From Thermomonas sp. (GTDB taxonomy: Bacteria; Pseudomonadota; Gammaproteobacteria; Xanthomonadales; Xanthomonadaceae): a stretch of DNA of 59,278 nucleotides. Position numbers and translations under genes: made by a program. The first letter of the stretch is position 1. Every line of letters starts with the position of its first letter. Location of the stretch: the NCBI RefSeq assembly GCF_020850895.1, contig NZ_JADZDS010000065.1, forward strand, positions 1-59,278. Reading direction: 5' to 3'. The notes under the pieces are model-generated. The model saw only the letters and a list, made by a program, of their open reading frames with translations. It was not told where the DNA came from and made no database searches. Below, in pieces: positions 25,015 through 33,588 of the stretch.

Positions 25015-25233
25015 TCCAACCCTGAACCCAACAGTCTGCGCAGGATTCCCGGGCACGCCTGCCTCGACCTGCCCATTCAGGTCCAATGTCGTTCCGCAAG
25101 GCACGGGCACAAGGCCAGTTTTCGGGCCGAAACGCTGCGCAATGCGGCTTGGGCGTGACGTTTTCTTGGCTGCTCCAGGGGTTTCCCCGGCGTTCAGCCG
25201 CGGCACTTGCGGTTGTCGGCAGGTCGGCGTAGG

Positions 25234-25432
25234 GTCGAATTCCCAGATGGTTCGACTTGGCTTTTCTACCATCTGGCCGGAGGCCGGCCGATGCATGATC
25301 CGTTCGACAACCCGGGGATCGCCGACGCACCTTTGTCGTGCGGGGGGTTCCGGGTGAGGTTGAATGTCGATCCCCGGTTCCGCCGCGTTTCCAGACGCCT
25401 CGCCCCGGTCCGTGGCGGGGCGTTTGCATTTC
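25234..25432 (+). ncRNA. Candidate structured RNA region with terminator-like hairpin
   Basis: The 559-bp gap between 25014 and 25574 has no convincing gene but is rich in dyads. GTCGAA (25234-25239) can pair with TTCGAC (25251-25256), or CCAGATGGT (25243-25251) with ACCATCTGG (25268-25276); the two share a base and are exclusive. AACCCGGGGATCG (25309-25321) pairs with CGATCCCCGGTT (25368-25379) with one bulge. CGCCCCG (25401-25407) pairs with CGGGGCG (25416-25422), followed by TTTGCATTT like a terminator. TTGCGG-17 bp-TAGGGT (25207-25235) could be a promoter. No known RNA family recognised. The orientation is assumed from the T run. 25015-25200 shows nothing definite. Confidence 0.3.
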
Positions 25433-25573
25433 TGGCCCCGGCACGACCGGGGGACCACAACATCGTGGCCCGGGACGCCTGGGCTGCATGGCACGACGGC
25501 AGCCAAGGCTGCCGTACCGCAGGGTGCCGTTCCGACCGGGGCGCGCGCCATTTTCTTGAAACAGGAGGTCACC

Positions 25574-25789
25574 ATGTTTGAAGGGCAATCGCAGGAATCG
25601 GTCGAAGCGCTGATGAATGCCAACGTCGAGTTCCGCAAACTGTACTATCTCCACCGTGAACTCGACCAACAGGTCAATGATGCGGAGCATGGCGTGCTGC
25701 CAATCGACGATGGCAGGCTTGGGCAGATGAAACGCGAAAAGCTGGCGGTCAAGCAACGCTTGCTGGAAATGTACGAACGCGCCAATTGA
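25574..25789 (+). CDS. YdcH/DUF465-family small protein
   Basis: This 71-residue, mostly helical, charged protein has an LYYLHRELDQQVNDAEHG segment and C-terminal LGQMKREKLAVKQRLLEMYE, matching the DUF465/YdcH family of small coiled-coil proteins of unknown function. AGGAGGTCACC precedes the ATG, a near-perfect ribosome site suggesting high expression. No operon partner: about 160 bp separate it from the next gene. Confidence 0.75.
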   Translation: MFEGQSQESVEALMNANVEFRKLYYLHRELDQQVNDAEHGVLPIDDGRLGQMKREKLAVKQRLLEMYERAN

Positions 25790-25947
25790 TGCGCACGCCG
25801 ATCTGATCAGGCCTGTGGGCGATGCCTTGGGCCAGGGACTTCGGTTTCCGGACGGCGGCCTCTTCGTCTGTCGCCGTCCGTGTGGTGACCGCGGATTGAT
25901 ACCTCGGCGGCGTGGTAGTCTGCCCGTGGATTCGCTTGGACAGGACG

Positions 25948-26538
25948 ATGGACGAAACCGGCAAGCAATGGTCGGCCCCGCGCAAGGCGGCGCTGGTCTT
26001 GGACATCCTGGGAGGTCGCGGCGAGGCTGCGGAGTTGGCGAGACAGGCCGGTGTTCCGCTGTCTCAGGTGGACGCTTGGGTCGACGCCGCCCGGCGTGGA
26101 ATGGAGGATGCGCTGCGCTCCGCCTCCCCCGCAGGGGCGGCGAACCTGCACGGCGACCTGCGCGACCTGATTCGGCGCCCGTTCGCGGACCACGACACCG
26201 TGACGGTGGCCCCCGACGACAGCCTCAGCCATGCCTGGCAACGGATGCGCGGCGAGGGCATCTCGCAATTGCCGGTGATGGAGCACGATCGCATCGTCGG
26301 CATCCTCGACGAGTCCGACGTCCTGCTGCACGTCTATGGCGATGAGACGCGTTTTGGCGATCCGGCGCGGGCGGCGATGGTGCAGCGGCTTGACAAGGTG
26401 GACGTGAAGGCGCCGATCGAGGCGCTGTTGCCGGTGTTCGACCGCGGCCACGTCGCCATCGTGATGGAAGGCGAGGGCTTCCTCGGCCTGATCACCCGAA
26501 TCGACCTGCTCGACCACCTGCGCGCCAAGCACGGCTGA
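25948..26538 (+). CDS. CBS-domain-pair protein with helical (HTH-like) N-terminus
   Basis: This 196-residue protein has an N-terminal helical stretch (about 8-55, APRKAALVLDILGGRGEAAELARQAG) that resembles the short HTH domain of DUF1153/transposase-helper proteins. A two-CBS module follows (about 75-190; TVTVAPDDSLSHAWQRM, GISQLPVMEHDRIVGILDESD, VAIVMEGEGFLGLITRIDLLDHL). The CBS part looks like the C-terminal regulatory region of bacterial cystathionine beta-synthase, but no catalytic domain is present. CBS modules bind adenosyl nucleotides or SAM, so it may be a ligand-sensing regulator. That role is inference. Confidence 0.6.
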   Translation: MDETGKQWSAPRKAALVLDILGGRGEAAELARQAGVPLSQVDAWVDAARRGMEDALRSASPAGAANLHGDLRDLIRRPFADHDTVTVAPDDSLSHAWQRMRGEGISQLPVMEHDRIVGILDESDVLLHVYGDETRFGDPARAAMVQRLDKVDVKAPIEALLPVFDRGHVAIVMEGEGFLGLITRIDLLDHLRAKHG

Positions 26539-26615
26539 GCAGCACGCAAGCGACGCGGCGAACTGCGTTCACGCGATGTGGTGCGCACACACGGATACGG
26601 ACGAATGCCGCGCGC

Positions 26616-27557
26616 TCAGCCCAGCGCTGCTTCCAACTCCGGCAGCAGCTTGAACAGGTCGCCGACCAGGCCGATGTCGGCGATCTCGAAGATCGGCGCG
26701 TCTGCGTCCTTGTTGATGGCGACAATCGTGCCTGCATCCTTGATCCCGGTCAGGTGCTGGATCGCGCCGGAAATGCCGACCGCGATATAGAGCTCAGGCG
26801 CGATGATCTTGCCGGTCTGGCCGACCTGCAGGTCACTCGGCACATAGCCGGCATCGACCGCGGCGCGCGAGGCGCCGACCGCCGCGCCGAGCGTGTCGGC
26901 GAGGCTGTAGATGATGCGGAAGTTCTCCGCTGAGCCAACGCCGCGCCCGCCCGAGACCACGCGCCGTGCGGATTGCAGGTCGGGGCGATCGGAGCTGGCA
27001 CCGGCCAAGCCGAGGTAGCGGGTGTGGCTGGGCAGCGGTACGTCCACCGTCGTGGCTTCGACCGCGGCGCTGCCGCCGCTGGCGGCTTCCGGCCAGGAGG
27101 CGGTTCGCACGGTCGCAACCACCGTGGTGCCTGCCGGCATCTGCACGGTGATGATGGCGTTGCCGGCATAGATCGGGCGCTTGAAGCCGTGGCTGCCTTC
27201 GACCGCCATCAGGTCGGAGACCTGATCGACGCCGAGCAGGGCGGCCACGGCGGGCATCAGGTCCTTGCCGAAGGTGGTCGAGGGCCCGAACACGTGGCTG
27301 TAGCCCGCGGCCAGCGCGGCGACCTGCGGGGCCTGCAGCTGCGCGATGGCCTGCGCATTGGCGGCATTGGCCACGGTCAGCACCTTGCTGACGCCTTCGA
27401 TCTGCGCGGCCTGCGCGGCCACGGCCGCCGGCTCGGCGGCCAGGACCACGATGTCGATGGCGGTCGGCGACAGTGCCGCCGCAGCAGACACGCAGCGCGC
27501 GGTGGCGGCGTTGAGCTTGCCGTTCAGATGTTCCGCGATGATGAGGACATTGGACAT
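26616..27557 (-). CDS. etfA: Electron transfer flavoprotein alpha subunit
   Basis: EtfA carries FAD and, with EtfB, moves electrons from acyl-CoA and other dehydrogenases to ETF-ubiquinone oxidoreductase. The 313-residue protein has an N-terminal domain [19 protein letters not shown] and the C-terminal FAD-binding domain with [45 protein letters not shown] and GTIVAINKD, all intact. It follows etfB by 76 nt, in which a REP-like 21-mer lies. It converges on the CBS-domain gene. Confidence 0.96.
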   Translation of the reverse strand: MSNVLIIAEHLNGKLNAATARCVSAAAALSPTAIDIVVLAAEPAAVAAQAAQIEGVSKVLTVANAANAQAIAQLQAPQVAALAAGYSHVFGPSTTFGKDLMPAVAALLGVDQVSDLMAVEGSHGFKRPIYAGNAIITVQMPAGTTVVATVRTASWPEAASGGSAAVEATTVDVPLPSHTRYLGLAGASSDRPDLQSARRVVSGGRGVGSAENFRIIYSLADTLGAAVGASRAAVDAGYVPSDLQVGQTGKIIAPELYIAVGISGAIQHLTGIKDAGTIVAINKDADAPIFEIADIGLVGDLFKLLPELEAALG

Positions 27558-27583
27558 GGTGCGTTACCTCGAATCTCTGTGGG

Positions 27584-27604
27584 AGCGCACCGCAGGGGCG
27601 CGAT
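27584..27604. repeat. 21-bp REP-like repeat, copy 2 (etfB-etfA gap)
   Basis: Identical over 21 bp to 13991-14011. Here it is preceded by TCTGTGGG, matching the TGTGGGAGCGC core of REP elements known in pseudomonads and xanthomonads. It lies inside the etfBA operon and may affect mRNA stability or the relative output of the two genes. Confidence 0.5.
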
Positions 27605-27633
27605 GCATTGCGTGAACCGAGCTGGCCGGCAAC

Positions 27634-28380
27634 TCAGACCAGGCCCTTGGCCTTCAGCGCGGCTACCAGTTCGGCCGCGTCCTTGACCATCACTCCGCGA
27701 CTGCGTCCTGCCGGCGGCGCGTAGTGGCTGACCTGCGGCGCCGGGCCGGCGTCGACGCCCAGCTCGGCCAGCGGGATCGTCTGCAGCGGCTTGCTCTTGG
27801 CCTTCATGATGTCGGGCAACTTGATGAAGCGCGGCTCGTTCAGGCGCAGGTCGGTGGTGACCACCGCCGGCAGGTCGACCTCGAGCGTTTCAAGACCTGC
27901 ATCGACCTCGCGTACGACCGTCGCCTTGCCGCCCTCGACCGTCAGCTGACTGGCAAAGGTGGCCTGCGGGCGGCCCCACAGGGTGGCCAGCATCTGCCCG
28001 GTCTGGTTGGCGTCGTCGTCGATCGCCTGCTTGCCCAGCAGGACCAGATCGGGCTGTTCGCGTTCGATCAGCTTGAGCAGGGTGCGGGCGGCGGCCAGCG
28101 GGGCCAGCGGCTGTTCGGCGACGACATGGATGGCGCGGTTGGCGCCCATGGCGAGGCCGTTGCGCAGGTGCGGCTGGGCGTCGGCCGGGGCAATGGTGGC
28201 GACCACCACTTCGCTGGCGATGCCCTTGTCGCGCAAGCGCAACGCCTCTTCCAGCGCGATGTCGTCGAACGGATTGGGGGAGAGCTTGACGCCATCGGTG
28301 ACCACGCCGGAACCGTCCGGCTTGACCTGGATGCGGACGTTGGCGTCCACCACGCGCTTGTAACCGACGAGAATCTTCAT
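27634..28380 (-). CDS. etfB: Electron transfer flavoprotein beta subunit
   Basis: EtfB binds AMP and forms the heterodimer with EtfA. The 248-residue protein starts MKILVGYKRVVDANVRIQV, has NPFDDIALEEALRLRDKG and the AMP/recognition-loop LGKQAIDDDANQTGQMLA, followed by the ETF-beta signature VVTTDLRLNEPRFIKLPDIMKAK. I chose the ATG at 28380 because it begins this conserved N-terminus. It is the first gene of the etfBA operon, divergent from scoA with about 170 bp between the starts. Confidence 0.96.
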   Translation of the reverse strand: MKILVGYKRVVDANVRIQVKPDGSGVVTDGVKLSPNPFDDIALEEALRLRDKGIASEVVVATIAPADAQPHLRNGLAMGANRAIHVVAEQPLAPLAAARTLLKLIEREQPDLVLLGKQAIDDDANQTGQMLATLWGRPQATFASQLTVEGGKATVVREVDAGLETLEVDLPAVVTTDLRLNEPRFIKLPDIMKAKSKPLQTIPLAELGVDAGPAPQVSHYAPPAGRSRGVMVKDAAELVAALKAKGLV

Positions 28381-28552
28381 CGTTTCGACATCGTTGGGGA
28401 GGATGGGCCGAATGGGCACGGCCAGCCCGTTATTGTAGCGAACGCGTGCAAGGCTTGCCTTTGCAGCATGACCCGGCTTGCCCGAAGGTACGCTGGGCGT
28501 TGTCACGGTGGCGAGTAGAATTGCAGCCCTGATTGCCTGCGGAGAAGTGCGT

Positions 28553-29260
28553 GTGACTGCCAAGAGCAAGCTCTACCCCAGCGCCGCCGCCGCCCTCGAC
28601 GGGCTGGTGGCAGATGGCCAGACCCTCGCCGTGGGCGGCTTCGGCCTCTGCGGCATCCCGGAGGCGCTGATCGCCGCGCTGCGTGATTCCAAGGTGCATG
28701 GGCTGACCGTGATTTCCAACAACGCCGGCGTCGACGGCTTCGGCCTCGGCCAGCTGCTGGGAACGCGCCAGATCAAGAAGATGATTTCGTCCTACGTCGG
28801 CGAGAACAAGGAATTCGAACGCCAGTTCCTTGCCGGCGAGCTGGAGCTGGAGTTCAACCCGCAAGGCACGCTGGCCGAGCGCCTGCGCGCCGGCGGCGCC
28901 GGCATCCCGGCCTTCTTCACCGCCACCGGCTACGGCACCGTGGTGGCCGATGGCAAGGAAACCCGCGAGTTCGACGGCCGCATGTACGTGTTGGAAACCG
29001 CGCTGAAGGCCGATGTGTCCCTGGTCAAGGCGTGGAAGGCCGACCCGTCCGGCAACCTGGTGTTCCGCAAGACCGCGCGCAATTTCAACCCGGCCTGCGC
29101 GATGGCCGGCAAGGTGTGCGTGGTCGAGGTCGAAGAACTGGTCGGCTTGGGCGACATCGAGCCGGATCACGTCCACCTGCCCGGCATCTACGTGCAGCGC
29201 ATCGTGGTCAATGCCACGCCCGAGAAACGCATCGAACAGCGCACTGTGAGCGCGGACTGA
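28553..29260 (+). CDS. scoA: Succinyl-CoA:3-ketoacid CoA transferase subunit A
   Basis: With subunit B this enzyme moves CoA from succinyl-CoA to acetoacetate for ketone-body use. The 235-residue protein has [16 protein letters not shown] (near 25), [16 protein letters not shown] and [19 protein letters not shown], typical of class I CoA-transferase alpha subunits. Start is a GTG at 28553 with GGAG 8 nt upstream; a GTG at 28547 is too close to that site. Subunit B follows after 147 nt containing repeats. Acetoacetate could come from tyrosine breakdown (fahA, maiA nearby) or polyhydroxybutyrate. Confidence 0.93.
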   Translation: MTAKSKLYPSAAAALDGLVADGQTLAVGGFGLCGIPEALIAALRDSKVHGLTVISNNAGVDGFGLGQLLGTRQIKKMISSYVGENKEFERQFLAGELELEFNPQGTLAERLRAGGAGIPAFFTATGYGTVVADGKETREFDGRMYVLETALKADVSLVKAWKADPSGNLVFRKTARNFNPACAMAGKVCVVEVEELVGLGDIEPDHVHLPGIYVQRIVVNATPEKRIEQRTVSAD

Positions 29261-29268
29261 CGCTTTTT

Positions 29269-29388
29269 CCTTCTCCCTTCGGGAGAAGGTGCCCGAAGGG
29301 CGGATGCGGGTTCGGCGAAGCCGCTGGAACCCGGATTCCGTCGCTTCCCCGAACCCTCACCCCAACCCCTCTCTCGGAGGGAGAGGGG
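29269..29388. repeat. Intergenic double-hairpin repeat between scoA and scoB
   Basis: Two hairpins, CCTTCTCCC/GGGAGAAGG (29269-29277 and 29281-29289) and CCCCTCTC/GAGAGGGG (29366-29373 and 29381-29388), flank a GAACCCTCACCCCAACCCCT segment. This is the common CTC-rich intergenic repeat of many proteobacteria, including xanthomonads. It separates two genes whose products form one enzyme and sits just before the scoB ribosome site. Confidence 0.7.
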
Positions 29389-29407
29389 CCAACAAGGAGC
29401 GAACCTC

Positions 29408-30034
29408 ATGGCTTGGAACCGCGAACAGATGGCGCGCCGCGCCGCGCAGGAACTTACCGACGGCGCTTACGTGAATCTCGGCATCGGCTTGCCGACCCTG
29501 GTGGCCAACTACATCCCCGACGACGTGAACGTGTGGCTGCAGAGTGAGAACGGCTTGCTGGGGATCGGCCCGTTTCCGACCGAAGCCGAACTCGACGCCG
29601 ACCTGATCAATGCCGGCAAGCAGACCATCACCGCGCTGCCCGGCGCCAGCTTCTTCGGCAGCCACGACAGCTTCGCGATGATCCGCGGCGGCCATATCGA
29701 CCTCGCCATCCTCGGCGCGATGGAAGTCACCGACAAAGGGGACTTGGCCAACTGGATGGTGCCCGGCAAGATGGTCAAGGGCATGGGCGGGGCGATGGAC
29801 CTGGTCGCCGGGGTGCGCAAGGTGGTGGTGCTGATGGAGCACACCACCAAGGCCGGCACCTCGAAGATCCTGCCGCAGTGCACCCTGCCGCTGACCGGCG
29901 TGGGCGTGGTCAACCGCATCATCACCGAGCTGGGCGTATTCGACGTCACCCCGGCAGGCCTGAAGCTGGTGGAGCTGGCCGAAGGCGTCAGCCGCGAGGA
30001 AGCGGCGGAAAAAACCGGCGTGCCGTTGCACTGA
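29408..30034 (+). CDS. scoB: Succinyl-CoA:3-ketoacid CoA transferase subunit B
   Basis: This is the beta subunit of the class I CoA transferase. The 208-residue protein has the conserved [14 protein letters not shown] (near 25) and the catalytic Glu in [12 protein letters not shown] (near 47), which forms the enzyme-CoA thioester. [26 protein letters not shown] and [18 protein letters not shown] are also typical. AAGGAGC precedes the ATG. It ends near a REP-like palindrome that may stop transcription from both scoB and the convergent ETF-QO gene. Confidence 0.95.
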   Translation: MAWNREQMARRAAQELTDGAYVNLGIGLPTLVANYIPDDVNVWLQSENGLLGIGPFPTEAELDADLINAGKQTITALPGASFFGSHDSFAMIRGGHIDLAILGAMEVTDKGDLANWMVPGKMVKGMGGAMDLVAGVRKVVVLMEHTTKAGTSKILPQCTLPLTGVGVVNRIITELGVFDVTPAGLKLVELAEGVSREEAAEKTGVPLH

Positions 30035-30045
30035 GGCCCAGCGTG

Positions 30046-30116
30046 GATTGAAACGGGGTCGATTGAAACGGGGTCAGGTTCACTTCGCTGGCGAAAGTGA
30101 ACCTGACCCCGTTTCG
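30046..30116. repeat. REP-like palindrome with tandem 15-mer
   Basis: A 15-bp unit GATTGAAACGGGGTC is directly repeated (30046-30060 and 30061-30075). Its second copy opens a stem of about 21 bp with left arm AAACGGGGTCAGGTTCACTT (30066-30085) and right arm AAGTGAACCTGACCCCGTTT (30095-30114). The GGGGTCAGGTTCACTT core is familiar from repeats near REP-associated tyrosine transposases, but no such transposase is in the window. Lies between convergent scoB and ETF-QO. Confidence 0.75.
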
Positions 30117-30176
30117 CTGGCCGCTGCCGGGGGACATTTGCGAAAGGGAAGCCTGTCGGCGGCCCGTGCAGCGAAA

Positions 30177-31853
30177 TCACATGCCCGTGTAATTCGGCCC
30201 GCCGCCGCCTTCGGGAGCCACCCAGACGATGTTCTGGGTGGGGTCCTTGATATCGCAGGTCTTGCAGTGCACGCAGTTGGCGGCATTGATCTGCAGGCGC
30301 GGTTGGCCGGCATCGTCGACGAATTCGTAGACACCGGCCGGGCAATAGCGGGCTTCCGGCCCTGCGTAGTCCTTCAGGTTCACCGCCACCGGGATCGCCG
30401 CATCCTTCAGGGTCAAATGCGCCGGCTGGTTCTCGTTGTGGTGGGTGCTGGAGAGGAACACCGAGCTGAGGCGGTCGAAGGTCAGCACGCCGTCGGGCTT
30501 GGGGTATTCGATCTTCGGTTGGCTCGCCGCCGGTTGCAGGCAGGCGTGGTCGGGCTGCGTGCGATGGATCGTCCACGGCGGGTTGCGGATGCCGAGCTTG
30601 GGCAGCAGCCATTGCTCGATGCCGGTCATCAGGGTGGCGAAGCTGCGGCCTTTCTTGAACCACTGCTTGAAATTCTTCGACTGCTGCAATTCCGCATGCA
30701 GCCAGCTGTTCTCGAATGCCGCCGGGTAGGCGGTGAGTTCATCGTGCTGGCGGCCTTCGCCCAGCGCCGCGAACGCGGCTTCGGCGGCCAGCATGCCGGT
30801 CTTGATCGCGGCATGGCTGCCCTTGATTCGGCTGGCATTGAGGAAACCGGCCTCGCAGCCGACCAGCGCGCCGCCCGGGAACACCGTTTTCGGCAGGCTG
30901 AGCAGGCCACCGGCGGTCAGCGCACGGGCGCCATAGCCGATCCGCTTGCCGCCCTGCAGGTGCTTGGCGATGGCAGGATGGGTCTTGAAGCGCTGGAACT
31001 CGCCGAACGGACTCAGCCATGGGTTTTTGTAATCGAGGCCGATCACGAAACCGATCGCGATTTGCCCGCCTTCGGCGTGGTAGAGGAAGGAGCCGCCATA
31101 GGTGGCGCCATCCAGTGGCCAGCCCGCGGTGTGCACCACCAGCCCCGGTTGGTGTTTCGCGGGATCCGCCTGCCACAGCTCCTTGATGCCGATGGCATAA
31201 CTCTGCGGATCCTTGCCGGCGTCCAGCGCGTACTTCGCGATCAACTGGCGGCCCAGTTGCCCGCGTGCCCCTTCGGCGAAGATCGTGTACTTGGCAAGCA
31301 GTTCCATGCCGCGCTGGAACTGGTCGGTCGGCTGGCCGTCCTTGCCGATGCCCATGTCGCCGGTGGCCACGCCCCTGACCGCACCGGTCGCGTCATACAA
31401 CACCTCGGCAGCCGCGAAACCCGGGAAGATTTCCACCCCGAGGCTTTCCGCCTGCTGCGCCAGCCAGCGCGTCAACGCGCCCAGGCTGACGATGTAATTG
31501 CCGTCGTTGTGGAAACAGGCCGGCAGCAGCCAATGCGGGGTGGCGCGGGCGCCGGTCTCGCTCAGGAACAGGAATTCGTCGCGGGTCACTGCCTGCTTCA
31601 GCGGCGCGCCGCGCTCGGCCCAATCGGGGAACAGCTCGGTCAGGGCCTTCGGATCGACGATGGCACCGGAGAGGATGTGCGCGCCCGGTTCGGACCCCTT
31701 TTCCAGCACGCAGACCGAGACCTCGCGGCCTGCGTCCGTTGCAAGCTGCTTGAGCCGGATCGCGGTGGCGAGGCCAGCGGGGCCGGCACCGACCACGACG
31801 ATGTCGTACTCCATCGCTTCGCGTGCGATGGCGTCGATTGAGGTGTCACTCAT
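30177..31853 (-). CDS. Electron transfer flavoprotein-ubiquinone oxidoreductase
   Basis: ETF-QO is a membrane-bound FAD/4Fe-4S enzyme passing electrons from reduced ETF to ubiquinone. The 558-residue protein has the N-terminal FAD-binding GAGPAGLATAIRLKQ (near 22), EKGSEPGAHILSGAI, a central quinone-binding domain, and a C-terminal iron-sulfur domain (CVHCKTCDIKDPTQNI, plus an earlier Cys in CPAGVYE). It is the natural partner of etfBA 2-4 kb away. It lies 64 bp after the Mla-like operon on the same strand and could share its transcript. The ATG at 31853 is preferred; an internal ATG at residue 14 is possible. Confidence 0.93.
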   Translation of the reverse strand: MSDTSIDAIAREAMEYDIVVVGAGPAGLATAIRLKQLATDAGREVSVCVLEKGSEPGAHILSGAIVDPKALTELFPDWAERGAPLKQAVTRDEFLFLSETGARATPHWLLPACFHNDGNYIVSLGALTRWLAQQAESLGVEIFPGFAAAEVLYDATGAVRGVATGDMGIGKDGQPTDQFQRGMELLAKYTIFAEGARGQLGRQLIAKYALDAGKDPQSYAIGIKELWQADPAKHQPGLVVHTAGWPLDGATYGGSFLYHAEGGQIAIGFVIGLDYKNPWLSPFGEFQRFKTHPAIAKHLQGGKRIGYGARALTAGGLLSLPKTVFPGGALVGCEAGFLNASRIKGSHAAIKTGMLAAEAAFAALGEGRQHDELTAYPAAFENSWLHAELQQSKNFKQWFKKGRSFATLMTGIEQWLLPKLGIRNPPWTIHRTQPDHACLQPAASQPKIEYPKPDGVLTFDRLSSVFLSSTHHNENQPAHLTLKDAAIPVAVNLKDYAGPEARYCPAGVYEFVDDAGQPRLQINAANCVHCKTCDIKDPTQNIVWVAPEGGGGPNYTGM

Positions 31854-31917
31854 CTGTGTCTCCCGAGGGTGCGCGCTGGCGCAGTCGCGGCGCGGGCGGC
31901 GACCGCTGCGGCGGCCC

Positions 31918-32553
31918 TCATCGTGGATGCTGGCGCTCGTGCGCCTGTCCGGTTTCCAGGGTCCAGCCGGCGAGGTCGTGGCCGAGCGTTGTCAGCGCCT
32001 GTGCAAAGGCATCGGCGACCCGCACCACTTCGATCCCCGAAGACGGCTGCACGATCCGGAAAGTGCGGCTGCCGACGATTTTCTGGTCGGACAGGTGCAG
32101 CAGCTTGGCGTTGACTTCGATGGTTGCCGAAGGCACGGCATTGCCTGCGTAATCGGAGCGGAAGTCGCGAAGGTCGAGCAACAGGCGGAAATTTGCGGCG
32201 GCGCCGCTGCCTTGGCGGGAGACCGAGGCGATCTTGCCGCTGTCTTCCAGGGAGCGCAGCAGGCTGGATTCGATCATTGCAGCGGCCGGCTGGGCCCAGC
32301 GGCCTTCACGGTAGGCCTGCAGTTCGCCCGGCGTCGGGCTGACCATGATGCGCAAGCCGTCGAATGCCTGCCCGCCGATCGGTTGGGCGATTTCCAGAGA
32401 CCAGGACACCGCGGGCCAGCCGGGATCGGGCCGGGAATCCAGTGCCGGGGAGTAGATCGTGACCGGTTCCTTGGGGCCACCGACCAAGCTGCTGCAGCCG
32501 CACAGCAGCAGCATGGCGATGAGCGCAACGGCGTGGTGTCGGATGTGCTTCAT
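31918..32553 (-). CDS. ABC-type transport auxiliary lipoprotein (PqiC-like)
   Basis: This 211-residue predicted lipoprotein has signal peptide MKHIRHHAVALIAMLLLCGC (lipobox LCGC). The rest matches the ABC_trans_aux family seen with MCE transporters: VTIYSPALDSRPD near the N-terminus, WAQPAAAMIESSLLRSLEDSG in the middle, and SATIEVNAKLLHLSDQKIVGSRTF. Such proteins sit in the outer membrane and are thought to receive or hand over lipid. It overlaps the MCE gene by 4 bp. Confidence 0.8.
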   Translation of the reverse strand: MKHIRHHAVALIAMLLLCGCSSLVGGPKEPVTIYSPALDSRPDPGWPAVSWSLEIAQPIGGQAFDGLRIMVSPTPGELQAYREGRWAQPAAAMIESSLLRSLEDSGKIASVSRQGSGAAANFRLLLDLRDFRSDYAGNAVPSATIEVNAKLLHLSDQKIVGSRTFRIVQPSSGIEVVRVADAFAQALTTLGHDLAGWTLETGQAHERQHPR

Positions 32554-33476
32554 TTCGGGTCGAACTCCCTGGGCGCGTTGCGGCCGAAGATGTAGCGAGC
32601 GGGATTATCATCCATGCGGTCGGTCACTTCGTGCAGGTCACGCAGTACGGCTCGAAGTTCGGTCAGGGCGGGCCCGACCTGGCCGAGCCCGTCTTGGGTA
32701 AAGTTGCGCAGCCCAGGTCGGTTCTCGGCGATCATCGCATTGGCATTTCCGGCAGCCGCGTCCAGCTTGGCGATCGTCGCATCGAGCTTGTCCAGCAGCG
32801 CCGGTAACCGACGCACAAGATTCTGGTCGATGCCCTCGATGGTGCCATTGGTCGTGGCCAGGGTTACCTTGAGCGAAGCGGATGCATCGCGTGCATTGAC
32901 GATCAGCTGGGCGATGTTCTCGCGGTTCTGGGACAAGGTGTCGGTGGTCTTCTGCAGGTTGTCCAGGGTCGCCGTGATGCGACGGATGTTGTCCTCGCTG
33001 GCCAACTGGTCGAGGCGTGCGACCAGGCGGTTGGCGGTGTCGGCGATGTTCTGCAGGGCTGAGGGGGAGGTGCGGATGACCGGATAATCCTCCCCAGGCC
33101 GAGCCTCCAGCAGCGGTGCTTTGGGGCTGCCGCCGGTGAGCAGGATGAAGGGCACGCCGGTGATGCCCTGCTGCGAAAGCCGCGCGCGGGTATCGACCTT
33201 GACCGGCGTGTTCTTGCGCAGCTTGAGGATGGCGATCACGTTGCGCGCATCCTTGTCGTCCAGGCTCAGGCTTTCCACGGTGCCGACCGCAAGGCCGTTG
33301 TATTGCACGCTGCTGCCTTCGGTCAGGCCGGTGACGGCCTCGTTGAACACGACTTCGTAGGTGCGCCAATCGCGCGAGGTCGAGAATTTCGTGGCCCACA
33401 GCGTGAACAGCAGCAGGAATATCACCGTCAGCACGGTGAATCCGCCGATCAGGACGTAATTGGCCTTGGTTTCCAT
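32550..33476 (-). CDS. MCE-family lipid-transport substrate-binding protein (MlaD-like)
   Basis: This 308-residue protein has one N-terminal membrane helix (METKANYVLIGGFTVLTVIFLLLF) and a MCE domain (about 38-115, TYEVVFNEAVTGLTEGSSVQYNGLAVGTV, SQQGITGVPFILLTGG). A long helical C-terminal part follows (NRLVARLDQLASEDNIRRIT, LDNLQKTTDTLSQNRENIAQL). MCE proteins form hexameric rings carrying lipid across the periplasm. It is longer than MlaD (about 183) and more like the helical-tail MCE proteins. It follows the ATPase gene by 112 nt. Confidence 0.88.
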   Translation of the reverse strand: METKANYVLIGGFTVLTVIFLLLFTLWATKFSTSRDWRTYEVVFNEAVTGLTEGSSVQYNGLAVGTVESLSLDDKDARNVIAILKLRKNTPVKVDTRARLSQQGITGVPFILLTGGSPKAPLLEARPGEDYPVIRTSPSALQNIADTANRLVARLDQLASEDNIRRITATLDNLQKTTDTLSQNRENIAQLIVNARDASASLKVTLATTNGTIEGIDQNLVRRLPALLDKLDATIAKLDAAAGNANAMIAENRPGLRNFTQDGLGQVGPALTELRAVLRDLHEVTDRMDDNPARYIFGRNAPREFDPK

Positions 33477-33588
33477 TCAGTGGATCCTCGCTGGTGCCAT
33501 GGTGCAACAAATCGTCGGGCGGTGCTGTGCCGTGTCCCGTCGCGAAGCATCGCGGACGCGGCCTGGTGCGAACACGGGGCATCGTGCG

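Noticed and set aside
25207-25581. Possible 124-residue protein before the ydcH-like gene
   Set aside because: No ribosome site, odd composition with many Arg/Gly, runs over the hairpin-rich region and into the next gene's ribosome site; a non-coding RNA fits better.
30048-31841. Open frame of nearly 600 codons antisense to the ETF-QO gene
   Set aside because: Shadow of a GC-rich gene; no ribosome site, signal or domain. Similar antisense frames over pilU and the LplT-PlsC gene were rejected for the same reason.
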